A DNA stretch of 64,000 bases from assembly GCA_022605955.1 (NCBI GenBank), contig JAKCOZ010000217.1, forward strand, positions 343,821 through 407,820. The letters run 5' to 3'. The DNA comes from Rallus limicola (taxonomy: Eukaryota; Chordata; Aves; Gruiformes; Rallidae). Below the pieces are notes generated by a model. It saw only the letters and a program-made list of their open reading frames with translations, searched no databases and was not told the DNA's origin. This document shows positions 46,001 through 58,500 of this stretch, piece after piece. Made by a program: the position numbers and the translations under genes. How positions within the stretch are numbered: the stretch's first letter is position 1; the number at the start of each line of letters is the position of its first letter.

Positions 46001-49000
46001 AAGCGAGGCCTGAAAGGCATAGCTTGTCTGAAACCTCCTAACAGGACACACAAGCAGACCCTGTCACTTTGGCTCTCAGCCTTTTCCTTTGCCTGGAAAG
46101 AGGGAACATGCCTGGAACCTCCTACGGTGCTTTTCTCGGCCCTAGCAGACTGCAGTTCAAAACATGCTAAACGTCCAGCAATAACTCCCAAAGTAAAGAA
46201 GCTAGGCCTGAAAGGCATAGCTTGTCTGAAACCTCCTAACAGGACACACCAGCAGACCCTGTCACTTTGGCTCTCAGCCTTTTCCTTTGCCTGGAAAGAG
46301 GGAACATGCCTGGAACCTCCTACGGTGCTTTTCTCGGCCCTAGCAGACTGCAGTTCAAAACATGCTAAACGTCCAGCAATAACTCCCAAAGTAAAGAAGC
46401 TAGGCCTGAAAGGCATAGCTTGTCTGAAACCTCCTAACAGGACACACAAGCAGACCCTGTCACTTTGGCTCTCAGCCTTTTCCTTTGCCTGGAAAGAGGG
46501 AACATGCCTGGAACCTCCTACGGTGCTTTTCTCGGCCCTAGCAGACTGCAGTTCAAAACATGCTAAACGTCCAGCAATAACTCCCAAAGTAAAGAAGCTA
46601 GGCCTGAAAGGCATAGCTTGTCTGAAACCTCCTAACAGGACACACGAGCAGACCCTGTCACTTTGGCTCTCAGCCTTTTCCTTTGCCTGGAAAGAGGGAA
46701 CATGCCTGGAACCTCCTACGGTGCTTTTCTCGGCCCTAGCAGACTGCAGTTCAAAACATGCTAAACGTCCAGCAATAACTCCCAAAGTAAAGAAGCTAGG
46801 CCTGAAAGGCATAGCTTGTCTGAAACCTCCTAACAGGACACACGAGCAGACCCTGTCACTTTGGCTCTCAGCCTTTTCTTTTGCCTGGAAAGAGGGAACA
46901 TGCCTGGAACCTCCTACGGTGCTTTTCTCGGCCCTAGAAGACTGCAGTTCAAAACATGCTAAACGTCCAGCAATAACTCCCAAAGTAAAGAAGCTAGGCC
47001 TGAAAGGCATAGCTTGTCTGAAACCTCCTAACAGGACACACGAGCAGCCCCTGTCACTTTGGCTCTCAGCCTTTTCCTTTGCCTGGAAAGAGGGAACATG
47101 CCTGGAACCTCCTACGGTGCTTTTCTCGGCCCTAGCAGACTGCAATTCAAAACATACTAAACGTCCAGCAATAACTCCCAAAGTAAAGAAGCGAGGCCTG
47201 AAAGGCATAGCTTGTCTGAAACCTCCTAACAGGACACACGAGCAGACCCTGTCACTTTGGCTCTCAGCCTTTTCCTTTGCCTGGAAAGAGGGAACATGCC
47301 TGGAACCTCCTACGGTGCTTTTCTCGGCCCTAGCAGACTGCAGTTCAAAACATGCTAAACGTCCAGCAATAACTCCCAAAGTAAAGAAGCGAGGCCTGAA
47401 AGGCATAGCTTGTCTGAAACCTCCTAACAGGACACACGAGCAGACCCTGTCACTTTGGCTCTCAGCCTTTTCCTTTGCCTGGAAAGAGGGAACATGCCTG
47501 GAACCTCCTACGGTGCTTTTCTCGGCCCTAGCAGACTGCAGTTCAAAACATGCTAAACGTCAAGCAATAACTCCCAAAGTAAAGAAGCTAGGCCTGAAAG
47601 GCATAGCTTGTCTGAAACCTCCTAACAGGACACACGAGCAGCACCTGTCACTTTGGCTCTCAGCCTTTTCCTTTGCCTGGAAAGAGGGAACATGCCTGGA
47701 ACCTCCTACGGTGCTTTTCTTGGCCCTAGCAGACTGCAGTTCAAAACATGCTAAACGTCCAGCAATAACTCCCAAAGTAAAGAAGCTAGGCCTGAAAGGC
47801 ATAGCTTGTCTGAAACCTCCTAACAGGACACACGAGCAGACCCTGTCCCTTTGGCTCTCAGCCTTTTCCTTTGCCTGGAAAGAGGGAACATGCCTGGAAC
47901 CTCCTACGGTGCTTTTCTCGGCCCTAGCAGACTGCAGTTCAAAACATGCTAAACGTCCAGCAATAACTCCCAAAGTAAAAAAGCTAGGCTTGAAAGGCAT
48001 AGCTTGTCTGAAACCTCCTAACAGGACACACGAGCAGACCCTGTCACTTTGGCTCTCAGCCTTTTCCTTTGCCTGGAAAGAGGGAACATGCCTGGAACCT
48101 CCTACGGTGCTTTTCTCGGCCCTAGCAGACTGCAGTTCAAAACATGCTAAACGTCCAGCAATAACTCCCAAAGTAAAGAAGCTAGGACTGAAAGGCATAG
48201 CTTGTCTGAAACCTCCTAACAGGACACACGAGCAGACCCTGTCGCTTTGGCTCTCAGCCTTTTCCTTTGCCTGGAAAGAGGGAACATGCCTGGAACCTCC
48301 TACGGTTCTTTTCTCGGCCCTAGCAGACTGCAGTTCAAAACATGCTAAACGTCCAGCAATAACTCCCAAAGTAAAGAAGCTAGGCCTGAAAGGCATAGCT
48401 TGTCTGAAACCTCCTAACAGGACACATGAGCAGACCCTGTCACTTTGGCTCTCAGCCTTTTCCTTTGCCTGGAAAGAGGGAACATGCCTGGAACCTCCTA
48501 CGGTGCTTTTCTCGGCCCTAGCAGACTGCAGTTCAAAACATGCTAAACGTCCAGCAATAACTCCCAAAGTAAAGAAGCGAGGCCTGAAAGGCATAGCTTG
48601 TCTGAAACCTGCTAACAGGACACACGAGCAGACCCTGTCGCTTTGGCTCTCAGCCTTTTCCTTTGCCTGGAAAGAGGGAACATGCCTGGAACCTCCTACG
48701 GTGCTTTTCTCGGCCCTAGCAGACTGCAGTTCAAAACATGCTAAACGTCCAGCAATAACTCCCAAAGTAAAGAAGCTAGGCCTGAAAGGCATAGCTTGTC
48801 TGAAACCTCCTAACAGGACACATGAGCAGACCCTGTCACTTTGGCTCTCAGCCTTTTCCTTTGCCTGGAAAGAGGGAACATGCCTGGAACCTCCTACGGT
48901 GCTTTTCTCGGCCCTAGCAGACTGCAGTTCAAAACATGCTAAACGTCCAGCAATAACTCCCAAAGTAAAGAAGCTAGGCCTGAAAGGCATAGCTTGTCTG

Positions 49001-51719
49001 AAACCTCCTAACAGGACACACGAGCAGACCCTGTCGCTTTGGCTCTCAGACTTTTCCTTTGCCTGGAAAGAGAGAACATGCCTGGAACCTCCTACGGTGC
49101 TTTACTCGGCCCTAGCAGACTGCAGTTCAAAACATGCTAAACGTCCAGCAATAACTCCCAAAGTAAAGAAGCTAGGCCTGAAAGGCATAGCTTGTCTGAA
49201 ACCTCCTAACAGGACACACGAGCAGACCCTGTCCCTTTGGCTCTCAGCCTTTTCCTTTGCCTGGAAAGAGGGAACATGCCTGGAACCTCCTACGGTGCTT
49301 TTCTCGGCCCTAGCAGACTGCAGTTCAAAACATGCTAAACGTCCAGCAATAACTCCCAAAGTAAAAAAGCTAGGCTTGAAAGGCATAGCTTGTCTGAAAC
49401 CTCCTAACAGGACACACGAGCAGACCCTGTCACTTTGGCTCTCAGCCTTTTCCTTTGCCTGGAAAGAGGGAACATGCCTGGAACCTCCTACGGTGCTTTT
49501 CTCGGCCCTAGCAGCCTGCAGTTCAAAACATGCTAAACGTCCAGCAATAACTCCCAAAGTAAAGAAGCTAGGACTGAAAGGCATAGCTTGTCTGAAAACT
49601 CCTAACAGGACACACGAGCAGACCCTGTCGCTTTGGCTCTCAGCCTTTTCCTTTGCCTGGAAAGAGGGAACATGCCTGGAACCTCCTACGGTGCTTTACT
49701 CGGCCCTAGCAGACTGCAGTTCAAAACATGCTAAACGTCCAGCAATAACTCCCAAAGTAAAGAAGCTAGGACTGAAAGGCATAGCTTGTCTGAAACCTCC
49801 TAACAGGACACACGAGCAGACCCTGTCACTTTGGCTCTCAGCCTTTTCCTTTGCCTGGAAAAAGGGAACATGCCTGGAACCTCCTACGGTGCTTTTCTCG
49901 GCCCTAGCAGACTGCAGTTCAAAACATGCTAAACGTCCAGCAATAACACCCAAAGTAAAAAAGCTAGGCTTGAAAGGCATAGCTTGTCTGAAACCTCCTA
50001 ACAGGACACACAAGCAGACCCTGTCACTTTGGCTCTCAGCCTTTTCCTTTGCCTGGAAAGAGGGAACATGCCTGGAACCTCCTACGGTGCTTTTCTCGGC
50101 CCTAGCAGACTGCAGTTCAAAACATGCTAAACGTCCAGCAATAACTCCCAAAGTAAAGAAGCTAGGCCTGAAAGGCATAGCTTCTCTGAAACCTCCTAAC
50201 AGGACACACAAGCAGACCCTGTCACTTTGGCTCTCAGCCTTTTCCTTTGCCTGGAAAGAGGGAACATGCCTGGAACCTCCTACGGTGCTTTTCTCGGCCC
50301 TAGCAGACTGCAGTTCAAAACATGCTAAACGTCCAGCAATAACTCCCAAAGTAAAGAAGCTAGGCCTGAAAGGCATAGCTTGTCTGAAACCTCCTAACAG
50401 GACACACGAACAGACCCTGTCACTTTGGCTCTCAGCCTTTTCCTTTGCCTGGAAAGAGGGAACATGCCTGGAACTTCCTACGGTGCTTTTCTCGACCCTA
50501 GCAGACTGCAGTTCAAAACATGCTAAACGTCCAGCAATAACTCCCAAAGTAAAGAAGCGAGGCCTGAATGGCATAGCTTGTCTGAAACCTCCTAACAGGA
50601 CACACGAGCAGACCCTGTCACTTTGGCTCTCAGCCTTTTCCTTTGCCTGGAAAGAGGGAACATGCCGGGAACCTCCTACGGTGCTTTTCTCGGCCCTAGC
50701 AGACTGCAGTTCAAAACATGCTAAACGTCCAGCAATAACTCCCAAAGTAAAGAAGCGAGGCCTGAAAGGCATAGCTTGTCTGAAACCTCCTAACAGGACA
50801 CACGAGCAGACCCTGTCACTTTGGCTCTCAGCCTTTTCCTTTGCCTGGAAAGAGGGAACATGCCTGGAACCTCCTACGGTGCTTTTCTCGGCCCTAGCAG
50901 ACTGCAGTTCAAAACATGCTAAACGTCCAGCAATAACTCCCAAAGTAAAGAAGCTAGGCCTGAAAGGCATAGCTTGTCTGAAACCTCCTAACAGGACAAA
51001 CGAGCAGACACTGTCACTTTGGCTCTCAGCCTTTTCCTTTGCCTGGAAAGAGGGAACATGCCTGGAACCTCCTACGGTGCTTTTCTCGGCCCTAGCAGAC
51101 TGCAGTTCAAAACATGCTAAACGTCCAGCAATAACTCCCAAAGTAAAGAAGCTAGGCATGAAAGGCATAGCTTGTCTGAAACCTCCTAACAGGACACACG
51201 AGCAGACCCTGTCACTTTGGCTCTCAGCCTTTTCCTTTGCCTGGAAAGAGGGAACATGCCTGGAACCTCCTACGGTGCTTTTCTCGGCCCTAGCAGACTG
51301 CAGTTCAAAACATGCTAAACGTCCAGCAATAACTCCCAAAGTAAAGAAGCTAGGCCTGAAAGGCATAGCTTGTCTGAAACCTCCTAACAGGACACACAAG
51401 CAGACCCTGTCACTTTGGCTCTCAGCCTTTTCCTTTGCCTGGAAAGAGGGAACATGCCTGGAACCTCCTACGGTGCTTTTCTCGGCCCTAGCAGACTGCA
51501 GTTCAAAACATGCTAAACGTCCAGCAATAACTCCCAAAGTAAAGAAGCTAGGCCTGAAAGGCATAGCTTGTCTGAAACCTCCTAACAGGACACACGAGCA
51601 GACCCTGTCACTTTGGCTCTCAGCCTTTTCCTTTGCCTGGAAAGAGGGAACATGCCTGGAACATCCTACGGTGCTTTTCTCGGCGCTAGCAGACTGCAGT
51701 TCAAAACATGCTAAACGTC

Positions 51720-51721
51720 CC
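51720..51721 (+). other. 25-bp deletion within one satellite monomer
   Basis: Unit positions between ...ACGTCC and CTAGGCC are missing (25 bases, including AATAACTCCCAAAG). The monomer is 173 bp and the register shifts by 25. The plus-strand frame is lost here. This is the largest length change seen in the forward array. Confidence 0.93.
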
Positions 51722-53499
51722 TAGGCCTGAAAGGCATAGCTTGTCTGAAACCTCCTAACAGGACACACAAGCAGACCCTGTCACTTTGGCTCTCAGCCTT
51801 TTCCTTTGCCTGGAAAGAGGGAACATGCCTGGAACCTCCTACGGTGCTTTTCTCGGCCCTAGCAGACTGCAGTTCAAAACATGCTAAACGTCCAGCAATA
51901 ACTCCCAAAGTAAAGAAGCTAGGACTGAAAGGCATAGCTTGTCTGAAACCTCCTAACAGGACACACAAGCAGACCCTGTCACTTTGGCTCTCAGCCTTTT
52001 CCTTTGCCTGGAAAGAGGGAACATGCCTGGAACCTCCTACGGTGCTTTTCTCGGCCCTAGCAGACTGCAGTTCAAAACATGCTAAACGTCCAGCAATAAC
52101 TCCCAAAGTAAAGAAGCTAGGCCTGAAAGGCATAGCTTGTCTGAAACCTCCTAACAGGACACACGAGCAGCCCCTGTCACTTTGGCTCTCAGCCTTTTCC
52201 TTTGCCTGGAAAGAGGGAACATGCCTGGAACCTCCTACGGTGCTTTTCTCGGCCCTAGCAGACTGCAATTCAAAACATGCTAAACGTCCAGCAATAACTC
52301 CCAAAGTAAAGAAGCGAGGCCTGAAAGGCATAGCTTGTCTGAAACCTCCTAACAGGACACACGAGCAGACCCTGTCACTTTGGCTCTCAGCCTTTTCCTT
52401 TGCCTGGAAAGAGGGAACATGCCTGGAACCTCCTACGGTGCTTTTCTCGGCCCTAGCAGACTGCAGTTCAAAACATGCTAAACGTCCAGCAATAACTCCC
52501 AAAGTAAAGAAGCTAGGCCTGAAAGGCATAGCTTGTCTGAAACCTCCTAACAGGACACACGAGCAGACCCTGTCACTTTGGCTCTCAGCCTTTTCCTTTG
52601 CCTGGAAAGAGGGAACATGCCTGGAACCTCCTACGGTGCTTTTCTCGGCCCTAGCAGACTGCAGTTCAAAACATGCTAAACGTCCAGCAATAACTCCCAA
52701 AGTAAAGAAGCTAGGCCTGAAAGGCATAGCTTGTCTGAAACCTCCTAACAGGACACACGAGCAGCACCTGTCACTTTGGCTCTCAGCCTTTTCCTTTGCC
52801 TGGAAAGAGGGAACATGCCTGGAACCTCCTACGGTGCTTTTCTCGGCCCTAGCAGACTGCAGTTCAAAACATGCTAAACGTCCAGCAATAACTCCCAAAG
52901 TAAAGAAGCTAGGCCTGAAAGGCATAGCTTGTCTGAAACCTCCTAACAGGACACACGAGCAGCCCCTGTCACTTTGGCTCTCAGCCTTTTCCTTTGCCTG
53001 GAAAGAGGGAACATGCCTGGAACCTCCTACGGTGCTTTTCTTGGCCCTAGCAGACTGCAGTTCAAAACATGCTAAACGTCCAGCAATAACTCCCAAAGTA
53101 AAGAAGCTAGGCCTGAAAGGCATAGCTTGTCTGAAACCTCCTAACAGGACACACGAGCAGACCCTGTCACTTTGGCTCTCAGCCTTTTCCTTTGCCTGGA
53201 AAGAGGGAACATGCCTGGAACCTCCTACGGTGCTTTTCTCGGCCCTAGCAGACTGCAGTTCAAAACATGCTAAACGTCCAGCAATAACTCCCAAAGTAAA
53301 GAAGCGAGGCCTGAAAGGCATAGCTTGTCTGAAACCTCCTAACAGGACACACGAGCAGACCCTGTCACTTTGGCTCTCAGCCTTTTCCTTTGCCTGGAAA
53401 GAGGGAACATGCCTGGAACCTCCTACGGTGCTTTTCTCGGCCCTAGCAGAGTGCAGTTCAAAACATGCTAAACGTCCAGCAATAACTCCCAAAGTAAAG

Positions 53500-54830
53500 A
53501 AGCTAGGCCTGTAAGGCATAGCTTGTCTGAAACCTCCTAACAGGACACACGAGCACACCCTGTCACTTTGGCTCTCATCCTTTTCCTTTGCCTGGAAAGA
53601 GGGAACATGCCTGGAACCTCCTACGGTGCTTTTCTCGGCCCTAGCAGACTGCAGTTCAAAACATGCTAAACGTCCAGCAATAACTCCCAAAGTAAAGAAG
53701 CTAGGCCTGAAAGGAATAGCTTGTCTGAAACCTCCTAACAGGACACACGAGCAGACCCTGTCACTTTGGCTCTCAGCCTTTTCCTTTGCCTGGAAAGAGT
53801 GAACATGCCTGGAACCTCCTACGGTGCTTTTCTCGGCCCTAGTAGACTGCAGTTCAAAACATGCTAAACGTTCAGCAATAACTCCCAAAGTAAAGAAGCG
53901 AGGCCTGAAAGGCATATCTTGTCTGAAACCTCCTAACAGGACACACGAGCAGACCCTGTCACTTTGGCTCTCAGCCTTTTCCTTTGCCTGGAAAGAGGGA
54001 ACATGCCTGGAACCTCCTACGGTGCTTTTCTCGGCCCTAGCAGACTGCAGTTCAAAACATGCTAAACGTCCAGCAATAACTCCCAAAGTAAAGAAGCTAG
54101 GCATGAAAGGCATAGCTTGTCTGAAACCTCCTAACAGGACACACAAGCAGACCCTGTCACTTTGGCTCTCAGCCTTTTCCTTTGCCTGGAAAGAGGGAAC
54201 ATGCCTGGAACCTCCTACGGTGCTTTTCTCGGCCCTAGCAGACTGCAGTTCAAAACATGCTAAACGTCCAGCAATAACTCCCAAAGTAAAGAAGCTAGGC
54301 CTGAAAGGCATAGCTTGTCTGAAACCTCCTAACAGGACACACAAGCAGACCCTGTCACTTTGGCTCTCAGCCTTTTCCTTTGCCTGGAAAGAGGGAACAT
54401 GCCTGGAACCTCCTACGGTGCTTTTCTCGGCCCTAGCAGACTGCAGTTCAAAACATGCTAAACGTCCAGCAATAACTCCCAAAGTAAAGAAGCTAGGCCT
54501 GTAAGGCATAGCTTGTCTGAAACCTCCTAACAGGACACACGAGCAGACCCTGTCACTTTGGCTCTCATCCTTTTCCTTTGCCTGGAAAGAGGGAACATGC
54601 CTGGAACCTCCTACGGTGCTTTTCTCGGCCCTAGCAGACTGCAGTTCAAAACATGCTAAACGTCCAGCAATAACTCCCAAAGTAAAGAAGCTAGGCCTGA
54701 AAGGAATAACTTGTCTGAAACCTCCTAACAGGACACACAAGCAGACCCTGTCACTTTGGCTCTCAGCCTTTTCCTTTGCCTGGAAAGAGTGAACATGCCT
54801 GGAACCTCCTACGGTGCTTTTCTCGGCCCT
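53500..54830 (+). repeat. 5-monomer higher-order repeat (990 bp), 2 partial copies
   Basis: Variants recur at 990 bp (5 x 198): GTAAGGCATA at 53511 and 54501, CTCTCATCC near 53573 and 54563, AAGGAATA near 53712 and 54702, AGAGTGAAC near 53797 and 54787, and CTAGTAGACTG near 53839 and 54829. Two of these variants introduce stop codons, and they were copied together with the block. Confidence 0.86.
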
Positions 54831-55500
54831 AGTAGACTGCAGTTCAAAACATGCTAAACGTTCAGCAATAACTCCCAAAGTAAAGAAGCTAGGACTGAAA
54901 GGCATAGCTTGTCTGAAACCTCCTAACAGGACACACAAGCACACCCTGTCACTTTGGCTCTCAGCCTTTTCCTTTGCCTGGAAAGAGGGAACATGCCTGG
55001 AACCTCCTACGGTGCTTTTCTCGGCCCTAGCAGACTGCAGTTCAAAACATGCTAAACGTCCAGCAATAACTCCCAAAGTAAAGAAGCTAGGACTGAAAGG
55101 CATAGCTTGTCTGAAACCTCCTAACAGGACACACAAGCAGACCCTGTCACTTTGGCTCTCAGCCTTTTCCTTTGCCTGGAAAGAGGGAACATGCCTGGAA
55201 CCTCCTACGGTGCTTTTCTCGGCCCTAGCAGACTGCAGTTCAAAACATGCTAAACGTCCAGCAATAACTCCCAAAGTAAAGAAGCTAGGACTGAAAGGCA
55301 TAGCTTGTCTGAAACCTCCTAACAGGACACACGAGCAGACCCTGTCACTTTGGCTCTCAGCCTTTTCCTTTGCCTGGAAAGAGGGAACATGCCTGGAACC
55401 TCCTACGGTGCTTTTCTCGGCCCTAGCAGACTGCAGTTCAAAACATACTAAACGTCCAGCAATAACTCCCAAAGTAAAGAAGCTAGGACTGAAAGGCATA

Positions 55501-55502
55501 GC
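55501..55502. other. Satellite orientation switch (inversion breakpoint)
   Basis: A forward monomer runs to GGCATAGC and the next bases, ATGTTCCCTC, are the reverse complement of another part of the monomer. Two bases (GC) are shared at the join and there is no spacer or foreign DNA. From here to the window end every monomer is inverted. Confidence 0.96.
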
Positions 55503-58500
55503 ATGTTCCCTCTTTCCAGGCAAAGGAAAAGGCTGAGAGCCAAAGTGACAGGGTCTGCTCGTGTGTCCTGTTAGGAGGTTTCAGACAAGCTATGCCTTTC
55601 AGGCCTCGCTTCTTTACTTTGGGAGTTATTGCTGGACGTTTAGCATGTTTTGAACTGCAGTCTGCTAGGGCCGAGAAAAGCACCGTAGGAGGTTCCAGGC
55701 ATGTTCCCTCTTTCCAGGCAAAGGAAAAGGCTGAGAGCCAAAGTGACAGGGTCTGCTCGTGTGTCCTGTTAGGAGGTTTCAGACAAGCTATGCCTTTCAG
55801 GCCTAGCTTCTTTACTTTGGGAGTTATTGCTGGACGTTTAGCATGTTTTGAACTGCAGTCTGCTAGGGCCGAGAAAAGCACCGTAGGAGGTTCCAGGCAT
55901 GTTCCCTCTTTCCAGGCAAAGGAAAAGGCTGAGAGCCAAAGTGACAGGGTCTGCTCGTGTGTCCTGTTAGGAGGTTTCAGACAAGCTATGCCTTTCAGGC
56001 CTAGCTTCTTTACTTTGGGAGTTATTGCTGGACGTTTAGCATGTTTTGAACTGCAGTCTGCTAGGGCCGAGAAAAGCATTGTAGGAGGTTCCAGGCATGT
56101 TCCCTCTTTCCAGGCAAAGGAAAAGGCTGAGAGCCAAAGTGACAGGGTCTGCTCGTGTGTCCTGTTAGGAGGTTTCAGACAAGCTATGCCTTTCAGGCCT
56201 AGCTTCTTTACTTTGGGAGTTATTGCTGGACGTTTAGTATGTTTTGAACTGCAGTCTGCTAGGGCCGAGAAAAGCACCGTAGGAGGTTCCAGGCATGTTC
56301 CCTCTTTCCAGGCAAAGGAAAAGGCTGAGAGCCAAAGTGACAGGGTCTGCTCGTGTGTCCTGTTAGGAGGTTTCAGAGAAGCTATGCCTTTCAGGCCTAG
56401 CTTCTTTACTTTGGGAGTTATTGCTGGACGTTTAGCATGTTTTGAACTGCAGTCTGCTAGGGCCGAGAAAAGCACCGTAGGAGGTTCCAGGCATGTTCCC
56501 TCTTTCCAGGCAAAGGAAAAGGCTGAGAGCCAAAGTGACAGGGTCAGCTCGTGTCTCCTGTTAGGAGGTTTCAGACAAGCTATGCCTTTCAGGCCTCGCT
56601 TCTTTACTTTGGGAGTTATTGCTGGACGTTTAGCATGTTTTGAACTGCAGTCTGCTAGGGCCGAGAAAAGCACCGTAGGAGGTTCCAGGCATGTTCCCTC
56701 TTTCCAGGCAAAGGAAAAGGCTGAGAGCCAAAGTGACAGGGTCTGCTCGTGTGTCCTGTTAGGAGGTTTCAGACAAGCTATGCCTTTCAGGCCTAGCTTC
56801 TTTACTTTGGGAGTTATTGCTGGACGTTTAGCATGTTTTGAACTGCAGTCTGCTAGGGCCGAGAAAAGCACCGTAGGATGTTCCAGGCATGTTCCCTCTT
56901 TCCAGGCAAAGGAAAAGGCTGAGAGCCAAAGTGACAGGGTCTGCTCGTGTGTCCTGTTAGGAGGTTTCAGACAAGCTATGCCTTTCAGGCCTAGCTTCTT
57001 TACTTTGGGAGTTATTGCTGGACGTTTAGCATGTTTTGAACTGCAGTCTGCTAGGGCCGAGAAAAGCACCGTAGGAGGTTCCAGGCATGTTCCCTCTTTC
57101 CAGGCAAAGGAAAAGGCTGAGAGCCAAAGTGACAGGGTCTGCTCGTGTGTCCTGTTAGGAGGTTTCAGACAAGCTATGCCTTTCAGGCCTAGCTTCTTTA
57201 CTTTGGGAGTTATTGCTGGACGTTTAGCATGTTTTTAACTGCAGTCTTCTAGGGCCGAGAAAAGCACCGTAGGAGGTTCCAGGCATGTTCCCTCTTTCCA
57301 GGCAAAGGAAAAGGCTGAGAGCCAAAGTGACAGGGTCTGCTTGTGTGTCCTGTTAGGAGGTTTCAGACAAGCTATGCCTTTCAGGCCTAGCTTCTTTACT
57401 TTGGGAGTTATTGCTGGACGTTTAGCATGTTTAGAACTGCAGTCTGCTAGGGCCGAGAAAAGCACCGTAGGAGGTTCCAGGCATGTTCCCTCTTTCCAGG
57501 CAAAGGAAAAGGCTGAGAGCCAAAGTGACAGGGTGTGGTCGTGTGTCCTGTTAGAAGGTTTCAGACAAGCTATGCCTTTCAGGCCTAGCTTCTTTACTTT
57601 GGGAGTTATTGCTGGACGTTTAGCATGTTTTGAACTGCAGTCTGCTAGGGCCGAGAAAAGCACCGTAGGAGGTTCCAGGCATGTTCCCTCTTTCCAGGCA
57701 AAGGAAAAGGCTGAGAGCCAAAGTGACAGGGTCTGCTCGTGTGTCCTGTTAGGAGGTTTCAGACAAGCTATGCCTTTCAGGCCTAGCTTCTTTACTTTGG
57801 GAGTTATTGCTGGACGTTTAGCATGTTTTGAACTGCAGTCTGCTAGGGCCGAGAAAAGCACCGTAGGAGGTTCCAGGCATGTTCCCTCTTTCCAGGCAAA
57901 GGAAAAGGCTGAGAGCCAAAGTGACAGGGTCTGCTCGTGTGTCCTGTTAGGAGGTTTCAGACAAGCTATGCCTTTCAGGCCTAGCTTCTTTACTTTGGGA
58001 GTTATTGCTGGACGTTTAGCATGTTTTGAACTGCAGTCTGCTAGGGCCGAGAAAAGCACCGAAGGAGCTTCCAGGCATGTTCCCTCTTTCGGGGCAAAGG
58101 AAAAGGCTGAGAGCCAAAGTGACAGGGTCTGCTCGTGTGTCCTGTTAGGAGGTTTCAGACAAGCTATGCCTTTCAGTCCTAGCTTCTTTACTTTGGGAGT
58201 TATTGCTGGACGTTTAGCATGTTTTGAAGTGCAGTCTGCTAGGGCCGAGAAAAGCACCGTAGGAGGTTCCAGGCATGTTCCCTCTTTCCAGGCAAAGGAA
58301 AAGGCTGTGAGCCAAAGTGACAGGGGCTGCTCGTGTGTCCTGTTAGGAGGTTTCAGACAAGCTATGCCTTTCAGGCCTCGCTTCTTTACTTTGGGAGTAT
58401 TGCTGGACGTTTAGCATGTTTTGAACTGCAGTCTGCTAGGGCCGAGAAAAGCACCGTAGGAGCTTCCAGGCATGTTCCCTCTTTCCAGGCAAAGGAAAAG

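Larger units (their letters stand above)
26490..51720 (+). repeat. 198-bp satellite array, forward orientation, central block
   Basis: About 127 forward copies of the same monomer as the left block. The register is kept except for two single-base indels: one extra A at about 27757 (CTAAAAAG) and one missing C at about 39751 (CCTTTTCTTTG). A TAG at 43082 and the deletion at 51720 also break the open plus-strand frame. The block holds several local higher-order repeats, listed separately. It contains no gene or other insertion. Confidence 0.97.
51721..55502 (+). repeat. 198-bp satellite array, forward orientation, right block
   Basis: About 19 forward copies after the 25-bp deletion, ending at the inversion point. 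This block has more disabling changes than the rest: TAA in the GCCTGTAAGG variant near 53512 and 54502, and TGA in the AGAGTGAAC variant near 53799 and 54789. The last units carry CTAGGACTG and CACAAGCAG variants that are also common in the inverted block. Confidence 0.96.
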
